DNA from: Humulus lupulus
Lineage: Eukaryota > Streptophyta > Magnoliopsida > Rosales > Cannabaceae
DNA length: 64,000 nucleotides
NCBI RefSeq assembly: GCF_963169125.1
Contig: NC_084794.1
Coordinates: 114,738,358-114,802,357, forward strand
Reading direction: 5' to 3'
A model generated the notes under the pieces. That model had not been told where the DNA came from. It saw only the letters and a program-made list of their open reading frames with translations, and did no database searches. The position numbers were made by a program, and so were the translations under genes. This document shows, in pieces, positions 35,001 to 46,824 of this stretch. Numbering within the stretch: the first letter of the stretch is position 1; the number at the start of each line of letters is the position of its first letter.

Positions 35001-36081
35001 ATAAAAACCATACAATAACAACCATAAAAAGTAAACTTTTTACCTCTTGTTGTTCTTGCTTTAAGTTTTGATGTTTCAACTAGCTTTGAATCCTTCAAAA
35101 ATATTTCAAAACCTCAAAAAACTCCCCCAACAACATAGATAGTTAGCTATAGAAAGACCTATGGTTAAAAACTTTACAAAAGTCAAGTTTTTTTTTGGAA
35201 CTTTACCTTAGGGAACTCTTCCTAGACCAAAGCTTAAGATTAAGCTTCCAAGCTTTCTTAGTGTTCTTGATGGTTGAAAAGGGAGAGAAACTTGAGAGAG
35301 AATTTTTTTTTGAACACAAGAGAGTGAGATAAGAGTATATGTTTGGTTGGGTGAGGGTTTGGATGAGCATAACAATTAAAAAGAATGTCTAAACACTTGA
35401 GTTTTTTTACCTTTATCACTTAGCGTCATTAACCCTAATTTAATTGGGAATTAAAACTAAGACAATTTGGTCCACACAAATAATTATCCTCACATGGTCG
35501 GCCATTTAATTTCTATTTATGTAATCATAAAATTTATTTTTATAAAGGTTAATAAATATTTCCTATGAAGAAAAATCAAAATTGATTTTCTATAACATTT
35601 TTCACTCATATAAAGTTTTAAAAATAAAAATTAGCATATAATAATTAAATTAAATGTCTCTCACATTTAATTTAATTAATCAAACAATACAATTTAACCT
35701 AAGGTCCATTTATGGAATAAAATTCCCCAATTTGGTAAAAGTAAGCATTTTTACACAAAACACCCTAAAATTTCAATTTCCTCTTAGGTTTATTATTTTT
35801 GACCAAACATTAATTTTTATGAATGTATTTTATGCCCAAAATATATTTTCCATAGTTTTTCATTTTATTTTCCGAGATTTTTACAAGATTAGGGTTTTTG
35901 TCTTGGTCCAAGACAAAAGTCTTATCTTGACTTTTAATCACAAAATTTATAATTTGGCTATCAATAACTCATGAAAATAAATTCCAAACAAATATAATAT
36001 TATTTAAAATAATATTCTTAACTCAAGAAAAAAAATCCCGACCCGAGTCGTTTAAAGGTACCCGAAACGCAGGGCGTTACA
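32086..36081 (-). repeat. 3' LTR of element D (3996 bp)
   Basis: The left end TATAACGACTCGG corresponds to TGTAACGACCCGG in the other copy (terminal G changed to A); the right end reads GGGCGTTACA. It is about 1.2 kb longer than the 61057-63814 copy because that copy lacks about 0.8 kb (equivalent of 34830-35620) and part of the tandem repeat near 32800-33400. Small ORFs inside are not genes. Confidence 0.85.
32790..32945. repeat. Tandem repeats in LTR D
   Basis: TTACCTAGGGCATTGCTACT and variants recur four to five times with intervening AAGGGTAACCATCAAGTT. In the other LTR copy the array is shortened. Confidence 0.75.
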
Positions 36082-37609
36082 ATACCTACAATTTATAGAG
36101 GTTTCGTTCTCGAAACTTAAAACAAATGAGGATACAACTCCCTCATCTTGTCTTCTGTTTCCTAGGTTGCCTTTTCAATGCCATGGTTACACCATAGCAC
36201 ATTTACCAACGGCACCGTCTTGTTCCTCAACACTTTTTCCTTTCGGTCTAGAATCATCACCGACTTCTCCTCATAGACGAGTTGAGGATCAATGCTCAGC
36301 TGCTCGTAGCTGCGTACATGCGAGGGATCACACATGTATTTTCTCAGCAAGGATACATGAAACACATCATGCACCTTAGACAGGGCAGGCAGAAGAGCTA
36401 AACGATAAGCTACTTCCCCGATCCTCTCTATAATATCAAAAGGTCCAACGAACCTTGGGCTAAGCTTTCCTTTTTTCCCGAACCGCATAGCCCCTCGTAG
36501 CGAAGCTACCTTCAGCAGCGCATTATCACCAACCTCAAACATCAAGGGTCTCTTGCGTCGGTCAGCATATTTGCGTTGTCGATAAACCAAAGTTTGCAAG
36601 CGTTGCGTGATCTGTCGGATGTCCTTGGTAATCTGATCAACCTCATCCGATCCGAGAAACTTTCTTTCACCGGTCTCATGCCCATGAATCGGTGATCAAC
36701 ATTTCCTTCCATACAAAGCCTCATACAGAGCCATCGTGATGGAATCATGATAACTATTATTGTAAGCAAACTTTATTAGTGGAAGCTTCTCATTCCATGA
36801 ACCTTGAAAGTTGAGCATGCATGCTCTTAGCATATCTTCCAGGGTCTGAATTGTTCGTTCGCATTGAACATCTGTTTACAGGTGGAAAGAAGTGATGAAC
36901 TTCAGTTTAGTACCCAACCTCATTTGAATTCTACCCCAGAATGCCGAGGTGAAACATTCGTCGCGATCTGATACGATGGAGTTGGGTACACCATGCAATC
37001 TCATTATTTATGCGATGTAAATATCTACTAACTTATGCGCCCCATAAGTTACCTTGATCAGAAAGAAATGAGCAGACTTAGTTAGCCTATCCACGATAAC
37101 CCAAATGGCTTCGTGCCCCTTGGGAGTGGTTGGTAGACCTGTAATAAAGTCCATAGTGACCATCTCCCACTTCCATTATGGAATTTCTAAGGGCTGCAAC
37201 AATCTGGCTGGCCGTTGATGCTTGGCCTTTATCTGCTAACAAGCGAAGTAGAGTGCAAGATATTCTGCAGTCTCCTTTTTCATCCCCGGCCACCAAAAGT
37301 ACTTCTTCAAGTCTTGGTACATTTTCCTGGTACCCGAATGCATGGCATAAAGAGCATTATGTCCCTCGAAAAAGATCCACTTCTTGATCTCGTCATCGTC
37401 CAGAAGACATATTCTACCCTTGAACCCCAATACTCCATCTTCGGAGATATGGAAACCTGGTCGCCCCTCCTCTCTCACTTTGTGCATCAGTCCTTGAACC
37501 TAAGGATTGACTAACTGCCTCCTTTTATAGCTTCCATAATGGTAGGCTCAATAGAGAGGTTAGCCATTTGACCGAATACTATCTCTAAATCCAAGGTAGG
37601 AAGGTTGGC
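36082..37609 (-). pseudogene. Element D integrase and chromodomain
   Basis: The HHCC zinc finger (37236-37487) reads FFEGHNALYAMHSGTRKMYQ, then YFWWPGMKKE. The C-terminal part (36162-36599) reads GKKGKLSPRFVGPFDIIERI, VSLLRKYMCDPSHV and the chromodomain segment MILDRKEKVLRNKTVPL then NHGIEKAT. The conserved Trp after KAT is a TAG stop, and the same stop occurs in the neighbouring D copy at about 63893. The core is broken by frameshifts near 36600 and 36900. Confidence 0.8.
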
Positions 37610-38182
37610 TCATAATTGCGACAAAATCTCTTTCACTTTCATCACGTAAGCACTTGGTTGTCGACTCAATGCATCTGTCACCTTGTTTGCTTTTCCCGGG
37701 TGGTACAGAATGTCACAGTCGTAGTCGTTGAACAACTTTATCCATCGACGTTGTCTCATATTCAATTCCTTCTGAGTGAAGAAATACTTTAGGCTTTTGT
37801 GATTAGTGTAGATGTCGCAGTGTATCCCATACAAGCAGTGCCTCCAAATTTTTAGTGTGAAAACCACCGCTGCCAGCTTCAAGTCATGAGTTGGATAGTT
37901 CTTCTCACAATTTTTTAGCTGTCGAGAAGCATAAGAAATTACTTTTTTGTGTTGCATCAGCACTGCTCCCAACCCTCGGCCCGAGGCATCGCTATAAATA
38001 ATATATCCCTCTGTGCCATTTGGGATTGTCAGCACTGGAGCAGTCGTCAATCTCGTTTTCAGCTCCTGAAAACTCTTCTCGCACTTGTAAGTCCATTCAT
38101 AGTTGAAGTTTTTGTAGGTGAAGGCAGTCATTGGTGCTGATATTTTAGAGAATCCTTCCACAAATCGTCGGTAATATCCCAC
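37610..38182 (-). pseudogene. Element D RNase H and RT C-terminus
   Basis: 190 codons are open. [19 protein letters not shown] is the RT-connection segment, followed by RNase [19 protein letters not shown] with the first catalytic Asp, then [20 protein letters not shown] where Lys replaces the usual catalytic Glu (DLELAA), TNHKSLKYF and [16 protein letters not shown]. The Glu-to-Lys change should abolish RNase H activity even though the frame is open. Confidence 0.85.
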
Positions 38183-38990
38183 TAACCCAAGAAAACTTCT
38201 AACCTCATGAACATTTTTTGAAGGTTTCCACTGCTTACAACTTCTATCTTGGTGGGATATACCAAAATTTCGTCTCCAGACACTATGTGCCCCAGAAAAC
38301 TAATTTTCTCTAGCCAGAATTCCCTTTCTGAAAACTTAGCATAAAGCTTTTCATCTTGCAGATGCTGAAGGACCAGTCCTAGATGCGTTGCATGCTCTTC
38401 TTGGATTTTCAAGTATATTAGAATATCGTCAATGAGCATGAAGATGAACTTATCCAAATACTCATGAAATACACGATTCATGAGATCCATGAATGCTGCA
38501 GACGCATTGGTTAGTCCAAAGGACATCACTAAGAACTCGTAGCGACCGTAATGCGTTCTGAAGGTCGTATTCAGTATATCTATCTCCTTAACCTTGAGCT
38601 GATGATAGCCCGATCGTAGGTCTATTTTGGAGAATACCGACACTCCTTGTAGTTGATCGAAAAGATTGTCAATCCTGAGCAATGGATATCGGTCTTGATC
38701 GTCACTTTGTTCAGCTCCCAATAGTCAATGCACATTCTCATCGAGCCGTCTTTCTTCTTCACGATTAAGATTGGGGCTCCCTGAAGAGAATGGATTGGCC
38801 TTATGAACTTCTTGTCCAGTAACTCTTGCAGTTGCGATTGCAACTTCTTGAGTTCAATTGGCACCATCCTGTAAGGAGTCTTTGAGATCGGAACAGTTCC
38901 CAGAATAAGCTCTATCTCAAACACGATCTCTCGGTCTGGTGGAATCCCTAGGAGATCTTTTGGAAATACATCGGGAAACTTGCACACACA
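38183..38990 (-). pseudogene. Element D reverse transcriptase
   Basis: Reads [40 protein letters not shown], then [40 protein letters not shown] and MLIDDILIYLK. The catalytic DD pair is kept. A frameshift near 38690 separates the two overlapping reading frames. Confidence 0.88.
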
Positions 38991-39500
38991 ACCGATACAT
39001 CAGAAGGTTGCTGACTCGTCTCTTTATCCTTATCCACTATGTTTGCCAGAAAACTGATGCACCCGTCACTCAACATTTTTCTTGCCTTCATCACAGAAAT
39101 CATGGGGCACTTTTTCTCTCTTGACATACCTTGAACTCAAATGGTTCTTCTCCCGCTGGGGTGAAGACTACTTTTCTCCGCTTGCAATTGATAATGGCTC
39201 CATATCTGGTTAACCAATCCATCCCAAATATGAAGTCGTATTCATATAGGTCCAAGACTAAAAGATCCGCCATCAACACACACCTTCAATCCAGATTGGT
39301 ACGACTCTAATCCATGTCCGCACCAGCATATCCTCTCCCGAAGGCAATGATACCCCACAAATAATAGGCATAGGCTCAGGCCTTCTATTTAATTTTTCCA
39401 CAAAGGATGCATATACAAAATAATGTGATGCACCAGTATCCATTAATGCATATACCGAGGTTTGAGTGATATAAATTTGACCTGACACCATATCAGATGG
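38991..39500 (-). pseudogene. Element D aspartic protease
   Basis: The active site reads YALMDTGASHYFVYASFVEK (39430-39470), a canonical DTG, followed by GVSLPSGEDMLVRTWIRVVP. The segment toward 39180 (GMDWLTRYGAIINCKR-like) completes the domain after a frameshift near 39275. Confidence 0.8.
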
Positions 39501-40261
39501 TCCAGCTCGTTTGTCGCTTTGCGTAAGGGCATAAACTCGAGGCGGAGCTCCAATTTGTTTCTACTAGTCATTTCCGTTGCCCTTGGCTGGCATTCGGCAA
39601 TCTTTAGCAAATTGCCCTGGCTTTCCACAATTATAACATACCCCACACTCGCCTCAAAGGCACGGTTACACTTGTTGCACAGTGTCCATTTTTCAAACTT
39701 ACATCTTGGTTGTTTGTTGTGACTAGCCATTGTCTGATTGGGAGGTCCCCATTTTCTTTTGTTATTTCCCCCAAAAATCAACCTTGTGCCTCTTGGATTG
39801 TTTGTTCGCCGTGAGCTCTGGCCGAACCTCGTGTTGAACTTTCCCCTTGGGCCATTTTGATTGGCCTGAAACTGTCCGGGGTTGTTGGGAGTGTACCACC
39901 TGTCTTCGTTCTTCTGTGGTTCTACCTTGTTTGACACGGCCCAAGATTCTTTGCGAAGAGCCCATTCCATAGCTTCCACATACGTCTCTGAGCCAGTCCT
40001 ACCAGTGTCTACAAACCTGGCAATGTCTCTGCGCAGGCCCTTCATAAAACTCCAGGTCTTATTCTCTTCAGTGTTCACCTGGTTCTTCATGAACCTAGAC
40101 AGCTGGTAAAATTTTTGAACGTAGTCCTGCACGCTTGACATTCCCTACTTCAAATTAGTGAAATCATTCACTTTGTGCTCGATCACTGCCTTACTAAAGT
40201 ACTTGCCATTGAACAAGGTTAAGAACTCTAGCCATTCCATCTCGGAAACATTATGCCCTTT
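39501..40261 (-). pseudogene. Element D gag, C-terminal part
   Basis: Capsid C-terminus (WLEFLTLFNGKYFSKAVIEH near 40190-40250), then MSSVQDYVQKFYQLSRFM, a basic Asn/Arg/Gly-rich stretch (NNPGQFQANQNGPRGKFNT) and, in a shifted frame near 39600-39640, a knuckle CYNCGKPGQFAKDC whose His is Gln. The 5' remainder is at 59304-59887 beyond element E-outer. Confidence 0.85.
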
Positions 40262-42324
40262 TGTAATGACCCAACTATTTCTAAGACATTGGACCATTAA
40301 AAACTACTAGACATAGCTACTATTTTGGGAAACATTCATAAGAAATAACATAACTTTATTTAAAACCCCAAAATAAATATTGTGCAAACTACAAAGTAAA
40401 ATATGAAATATAAAATACAGTATGGGTACCCATTGTTTAATTCATAAGAACATAAACAATAAACTTAAATCGATTTAAAAAAAAAAAACTAAGTGCGGAA
40501 TTACAAAAGAAACATAATTCAAAAGACTTAAAAATAACTTCATCCTCGATCGTCACGCATTCCATTAAGTCCATTCATCCTCAACACACAAGCCAAACTG
40601 CCATGAATCTTTTCGCCTTCCATAATCATTTTCCTGCATCAAGCTAAAAATAAAGGAATGAGCCTAATGCACAACAAGGAAAATCTACTAACACATAAGT
40701 CATAAATCATAAACATATACTATAAAACATATGACTATAAAAATTAATATCATATAGGACTACAATATCAATGGTCACTAACTCATTAACATGTCATGTG
40801 ATAAACCATCTAGGTCCTCTATCTACTAATCGAGGTAGGTTAGATCACATGGTAGTATATGATAACCCATCTAGGTCCTTTGTCTACTAATCGAGGTAGG
40901 GTAAATCATAACTCTAAACCATGAAAATGATAAAATTTCTTGGGGTTTGCTATCTAAGCAACTATAAGCCCCAATTGACATAAAAATATTGGGGTTTCTA
41001 TCTAAGCAACTATAAGACCCAATTGATACAAGACATATTTATATATATATATCATAGCATAAAACATATCATAATGTAAACATGTAAACACATAAAATCT
41101 ATCCTATTTTCCTTACCAAAAATCGAGATATTTGAGAACAAGAATGGGATTGAAACACTCCTAAAACAACCAGTAAGAATGGTGAGTATTTCTAAAGAAT
41201 GGATATGAAAAGGGAACTAAACCATCTAAGTAGAAAATTACCAAAAAAAACCTTAAGTTTCAAGAAACTTAAATACCTAACCGAGAATCATAAACAAGAG
41301 TTAGGATCTGAAAAGAAAATTAAAAAAAAAAACTAAAGAACCATAAAGAACTGAACTTAGGGATAAGAATATCTTGAATGATCGTATTGATCTAAACCTC
41401 GATACTGAAATAACACAATATCTCACTTCCCAAGTGTTTAGAAAAGCTTAGAATGATAAAGCTTTTAACCCAAAAACCCAAGTGTTTCTCTCTATGATAA
41501 CCTTATCAACTTGGAGGCTCTGAAGATTGCTTGAAGAATGAAGAAAATGGCTGGGTACTAGGTCCTATTTATAGATTTCAAGGAGTGAAACTAACCCCTT
41601 TTAATTTGAATAAATAATAGAATATAAAATGAAAAAGATTTGAATTTTCATTCAACAGATGCCCAGAACTCGGTCAAAATCGTTCAAAGGAAGTTCCAAG
41701 AGGTTAAGGGATGTTTTAAGCTCGGATTCCACGAAGTTCAAAAATACAAGGGTGGGGCCGATATATCACCCCCTATAGGCGATATATTGCCTCCACTATG
41801 TTCCCGAGCCTCTGTTTGATTGTTTGTGCGAAGTCGACGTGTTTTTCGTATCTTCCGTAGGTGATATATCGACTCCTATGGCTGCGATATATCTACATAC
41901 GTTGATATATCAAACACGTATTTTCACTTATTCATCATATTTGAAATTGATTAAACAGCTTGACTGAGTCTAAATGTGATTCTAGCAGGTGTTGGAAGGT
42001 TCTAGAGCTTCTAGAATCTTCTTTTACTAAATTATTTACTTAAAATGCTTAAATCCTCCAATAAACATGATTGCGACAAGTGTCATGCTCTTAAATTCTA
42101 TCTGAACCTTAGGTTATAATGAATAATATTTATAAAACTAGCAATATTAATCAAACCTTATGTTATAATTAATATTTCTAAACTATAGGTTAAACTTATA
42201 AAATCCATAAGTGTTGCTATGAGTTTCCAACTAAGTCCCAGCTTGAACCAAAATCCACAGAAACTAACATACTACAACTACTACTTCTGTCTAGCTAGCT
42301 AAGTAAATATTACGGGACACTACA
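40262..42324 (-). repeat. 3' LTR of E-outer (2063 bp)
   Basis: TGTAATGACCC...GGGACACTACA. It contains a 65-bp direct duplication (ACCATCTAGGTCCTCTATCT at 40807 and again near 40867), a duplicated TATCTAAGCAACTATAAG segment (40950-41030), and a GATATATC cluster at 41760-41911. Confidence 0.92.
41760..41911. repeat. GATATATC palindrome cluster in LTR of E-outer (3')
   Basis: Self-complementary GATATATC at 41760, 41863, 41886 and 41904, plus GGCGATATATTGCC near 41779. The same cluster occurs in all four E LTRs. Confidence 0.85.
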
Positions 42325-43690
42325 ATTCTCCCCTACTTAAAAGAATTTCGTTCCCGAAAGTTACTTACCAAACAATTCTGGATACCGTGCTAACATGTCT
42401 TCCTCCAACTCCCACGTTGCCTCCCTTTCAGAACTATTACTCCATAGGACCTTGACTATCGGAATACTCTTAGACCGTAATTCCTTCATCCCTCTATCAA
42501 GGATGCTAACTGGTCGTTCCTCAAAACTCAAGTCTTTTTGGAGTGCTATCGTATTGTACTTGATGGCGTGAGAAGGGTCTGACACATATCTACGCAGTAT
42601 CGTGATGTGGAACACATTGTGGCTATTTGCTAGAGCTGGCGGTAGGGCTAATCTATATGCAACTGTTCCCACCTTGTCTAGTATCTCAAAAGGACCTATA
42701 AACCAGGGACTAAGCTTGCCTTTCTTCCTAAACCGCTTCACACCTTTCATAGGAGATATCTTTAAGAAGACTTGATCTCCGACTTTGAATTCCACATCAC
42801 GCCGCTTGGCATCCGCATAACATTTCTGATGGCTCTGAGCAGTGAGCATACGCTTTCTAATTAGCGCTACTGCATCCTGAGCATCTTTAACAGCTTCGGG
42901 TCCAAGAAGTTGCCTTTCTCCTACCTCGTCCCAATGTAGCAGCGATCGACACCTCCTTCCATAAAGTAACTCATAAAGTGCCATCCCGATCGTTGAATGG
43001 TAGCTATTGTTGTAGGAGAACTCTATCAGTGGCAAATACTTACTCCACGATCCTCTGAAGTCAAGTACACAAGCGCGCAACATATCTTCTAAAATCTTTA
43101 TGTTACACTCGGACTGACCATCAGTCTGAGGATGAAAAGTCGTGCTAAGACTTAACTTGGTACCTATAGCTTGCTGCATGCTTCCCCATAATCTCAATGT
43201 AAACGCTGATCCTCTATCTGATACTATGGTTTTAGGGATTCCATGGAGTCGTACTATTTCTCAGACATAAATTTCTACATACTGGTCTGCTGTGTATGTA
43301 GTCTTGACGGGCAGGAAGTGGCTGACTTGGTTAGTCTATCTACTACTACCCAAACCGAGTCGTGCTACTTGTTTGTTCATTGTAGTCCTGTCACGAAGTC
43401 CATGGATATGTCTTCCCACTTCCATTCTGGGATACTAAGAAGTTGCAATAAGCCAGTAGGCCACTGATGTTCTACTTTCAATTGCTGGCATACTAAGCAT
43501 TTAGACACATACTTCGCTACATCTTTCTTCATTCCTAGCCACCATTACAATGCCTTAAGGTCGTGAGTGATCTTGGTCAACCCTGGGTGAACTGAGTATG
43601 GAGTATTGTGCGCTTCCTTTAAAATCTTCATCTTAATTCCATGATCATTCGACATGCATACCCGATCCTTATATCTTAAGAACCCCTATC
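42325..43690 (-). pseudogene. E-outer integrase and chromodomain
   Basis: 278 codons are open at 42361-43197: STTFHPQTDGQSECNIKILE with the catalytic Glu, LIEFSYNNSYHSTIGMALYE, KGKLSPWFIGPFEILDKVG, then the chromodomain segment PVSILDRGMKELRSKSIPIV and EATWELEEDMLARYPELFG, ending in a stop next to the LTR. The upstream core and zinc finger (43200-43690) are in pieces. This is the most complete chromodomain C-terminus in the window. Confidence 0.88.
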
Positions 43691-44597
43691 CTTATATAGA
43701 GATATCGGTGGCCTTGCCTTCTTTGACTGTAGCTATGTAAGATACTAATGTGTCATCATGCCCTTGTCCGATCCGTATATCTTCTAACAGACTTGACTGG
43801 ATGGACAAGTTAGCCAGTTTACCAATGACTACTTCTATTCCGGTATTGATCAGCTCTTGCTGAAGCGGCTTTTCTATTCCGGATATTGCTGCTAAGTTCC
43901 CATAACTTTTTCTGCTTAGCGCATTAGCAACTACGTTTTCTTTTCCTAGGTGGTATAGGATTTTGCATTCATAATCCTTTACTAGTTCTAACCACCGGCA
44001 CTGCCTCATGTTGAGCTCCTTCTCCATGAAGAAATATTTTAAGCTTTTGTGGTCCGTATAAATCTTACATTGTTCTCCATAAAGATAGTGGCGCTAGATT
44101 TTCAATGTGAAGACCACCGCTGCCAACTTCATATCGTGTGTCAGATAGCGTTGCTCGTATTCCTTGAGCTGCCTTGAGGCGTAGGCTATTTCTTTGTCAT
44201 TCTGCATCAGCACACAACCCAAACCTTGCTTCGATGCATCATAGTAGACTATAAACTTGTCGTTGGGTGTCGGTACACAAAGTAATGGTGCTAAGCATAA
44301 CTTATCCTTAAGCAACATAAAGCTCTCTTCACACTTATCCGTCCAGTTGAACCTTTGCTATTTCCGAGTCAGATTGGTAAGTGGAGTGACTATCTTAGAA
44401 AAGCCTTCTACAAACCTTTGATAATAGCGTGCTAGCCTGAGAAAGCTTCTAACCTCTAATGCATTCTTAGTTCTTGGCTAATCCTTCACAGCCTCTACCT
44501 TAGCTGGGTCTACAGCAACTCTGTCCTTGGATACTATGTGGCCGAGGAACGCTACTTGTGAAAGCCAAAATTCACACTTCTTGAACTTGGTGTAAAG
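43691..44597 (-). pseudogene. E-outer RNase H
   Basis: Reads [20 protein letters not shown] and [17 protein letters not shown] (44094-44318) and [20 protein letters not shown] with [15 protein letters not shown] (43692-44027). As in element D, the catalytic Glu of the HDLEL motif is Lys, whereas E-inner keeps it. Confidence 0.85.
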
Positions 44598-45364
44598 TTA
44601 ATGCTCCTTCAGTTGCAACATGGTCATTCTTAAATGTTCCTCGTGCTCGACTTCGTCCTTAGAGTACACAAAAATATCGTCGATGAATACTACGACGAAT
44701 TTGTCCAAGTAATCCTTGAAGACTCGATTCATTAAATCTATAAATGCAGCTGGAGCGTTGGTAAGACCAAAAGACATAACTAAAAACTCGTAATGTCCAT
44801 ATCGATTTCTAAAAGTTGTCTTGGGAATATCCTCTTCCCGTACCTTGAGCTGGTGATACCCAGACCGTAAATCGATCTTAGAAAACACGGTCGCTCCTTG
44901 GAGTTGATCAAACAAGTCGTCAATCCGGGGTAGCGGGTACTTATTCTTAATTGTCACTTTATTCAACTCTCGATAATCTATATACATCCACATACTCCCG
45001 TCCTACTTGTTCACAAATAGAACCGGGGCTCCCCATGGCGAATGGTTTGGTCTGAAGAGACCAGAGTCTAAGGTGTCTTTAACTCCATGAATTTTGTTGG
45101 TGCCATCCGATATGGTGCCTTTGAGATAGGCTCAGTTCTCAGTACTAGCTCGATTGTGAAGTCAATTTCCCGAGTCGGCGACAACCCTGGTAAGTTGTCA
45201 GGAAATACTTCTGGGAATTCCTTTATGATGCGGACGTCTCCAACCTTTTGATGTGTTTCCTTTACCATATCAATGACGCTGGCTAAGAATGCGTGACATC
45301 CTTTCTCTATCATCCTCTGAGCTTTGAGAGATGAAATAAGTGGTGTTCGTAGTCCTGAAACCTT
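44598..45364 (-). pseudogene. E-outer reverse transcriptase
   Basis: Open at 44598-44993: [58 protein letters not shown] and [13 protein letters not shown] with intact catalytic DD. The N-terminal flank at 45068-45313 (EVFPDNLPGLSPTREIDFTI, PISKAPYRMAPT) is separated by a deletion and a stop near 45000-45070. Confidence 0.88.
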
Positions 45365-45784
45365 TCACATAAAACATAGTCTCTGACCGTTAGGAGTTTC
45401 GAACATCACTTGCTTGAGTCTACAGTCGATGGTTGCACCATGCCTTGCTAACCAATCCATGGCCAGTATCACGTCGAAGTCTTTGATCTCTAACTCTATC
45501 AGGTCTCCTTCTAGTTCTATGTCCTTGATTTTGACTGGTACATCTCGTACTATCCATGATGATAGGACTACTTCGCCCAAAGGTAATTCTGTCACAAACC
45601 TAGTTCTAAATCTTACACAAGGTTTTTCTAATTTCTCTATCAATCCTAACGAGATATACGAGTGTGTTACTCCCAAATCAAATAATACTGAACATATATC
45701 AAGGATAATAATCTGACCTGTGACCACTTTGTTACTAGCTTCAGCTTCTCCCTGGGTCAAGGCAAAGACTCTGGCAGGAACCAT
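45365..45784 (-). pseudogene. E-outer aspartic protease
   Basis: 139 codons are open: SVLFDLGVTHSYISLGLIEK, VILAMDWLARHGATIDCRLK. The active-site triad is DLG in place of DSG/DTG; E-inner has the same DLG. The catalytic Asp is retained. Confidence 0.85.
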
Positions 45785-46353
45785 GTTGTTGTCCCTTTTC
45801 CCTTCTTGCTTGAGTTGTGGACATTCTTTCTTCTGATGACCTTCCTGGCCACAATTATAAAATCCCTTGGTGTTTCCACAACACTCACCAGGATGTTTCT
45901 TTTGGCATTTAGAGCACTGCGGGTATTCAACATAACCCGACCTATTGCCCCCATTGTTTGTCTGTGCTTTTTTATCATTGCCACACTGCTTATTGTTCGG
46001 ATGCCTTCTCTTCGGGCCATTATTGTTGCTATGCTGATGTCTATTGATGTGGTTCCGACCATTCTGAGTTTTATTCTGTTGTTTAGGTTCATCTTGCTGG
46101 CCTCCTCTTTACTGACATTTTCTTGAAGCCTTTCTACTTCTATAGCCGTTTCTAGAGCATCGGCATAAGAATTGGTTCCAGGAGTTGCTAGCTTGACTCC
46201 TAGCTCAATCTTTGTTCTGAGTCCTCTAACGAACTTGGTGACCCTCAAAAAGTCAGTTGGAACCAACTCTGGTGCAAACATGGCTAGTCGGTCAAACTGT
46301 CGAGCATACTCTGCAACCATTAAGTTGCCCTGTTTCAGACTGGTGAACTCTTC
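45785..46353 (-). pseudogene. E-outer gag, C-terminal part
   Basis: EYARQFDRLAMFAPELVPTD and RVTKFVRGLRTKIELGVKLA are capsid; ALETAIEVERLQENVSKEEA follows. In a shifted frame near 45830-45930 lie two knuckles, CSKCQKKHPGEC and YNCGQEGHQKKEC. The sequence stops at EEFTSLKQ codons at 46353, where E-inner begins after TCTTC; the N-terminal part is at 55465-56087. Confidence 0.85.
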
Positions 46354-46782
46354 TGTGATGACCAGCCTATTTCTAAGACCTTAAACCATTAAAACTACTA
46401 GACATAGCTACTATTTTGATACAAACATAATAAATAATATATCTTTATTGAAAACCAAAAGTATTGTATCAAATAGAAGAAAATATAAAAATATAAAATG
46501 TGATAGATATGGTATAGGATCTCATTGTATATAAAACATAAAACATAAACTTTAATTCAATTGTTCAAAAATTAAGTGAAGAATTTAAAAAGAAACATGA
46601 TTCAAAAGACTAAATAACGTCATCCTCAATCAACACGCAGTCCATTCATTCCATTCATCCTTAACACACAAGCCAAGATGCCAAAAATCCTTCCGCCTTC
46701 CATATTCATTTTCCTGCATCAAGCTTAAAATTAAGGAATGAGCCTAATGCCCAGCAAGGAAAAATCTACTAACAATCATATA

Positions 46783-46824
46783 TCATAAATCATAAATCAT
46801 AAATCATAAATCATAAATCATAAA
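46783..46824. repeat. (TCATAAA)6 heptamer array
   Basis: Six exact 7-bp copies stand in this LTR; the sister LTR at 53424-55459 has only one or two. It is a recent local expansion. Confidence 0.9.

Noticed and set aside
34707..35974. Plus-strand ORFs in LTR D (62 and 106 codons)
   Set aside because: T-rich, Phe/Ile-rich readings inside an LTR; the equivalent in the other LTR copy is broken.
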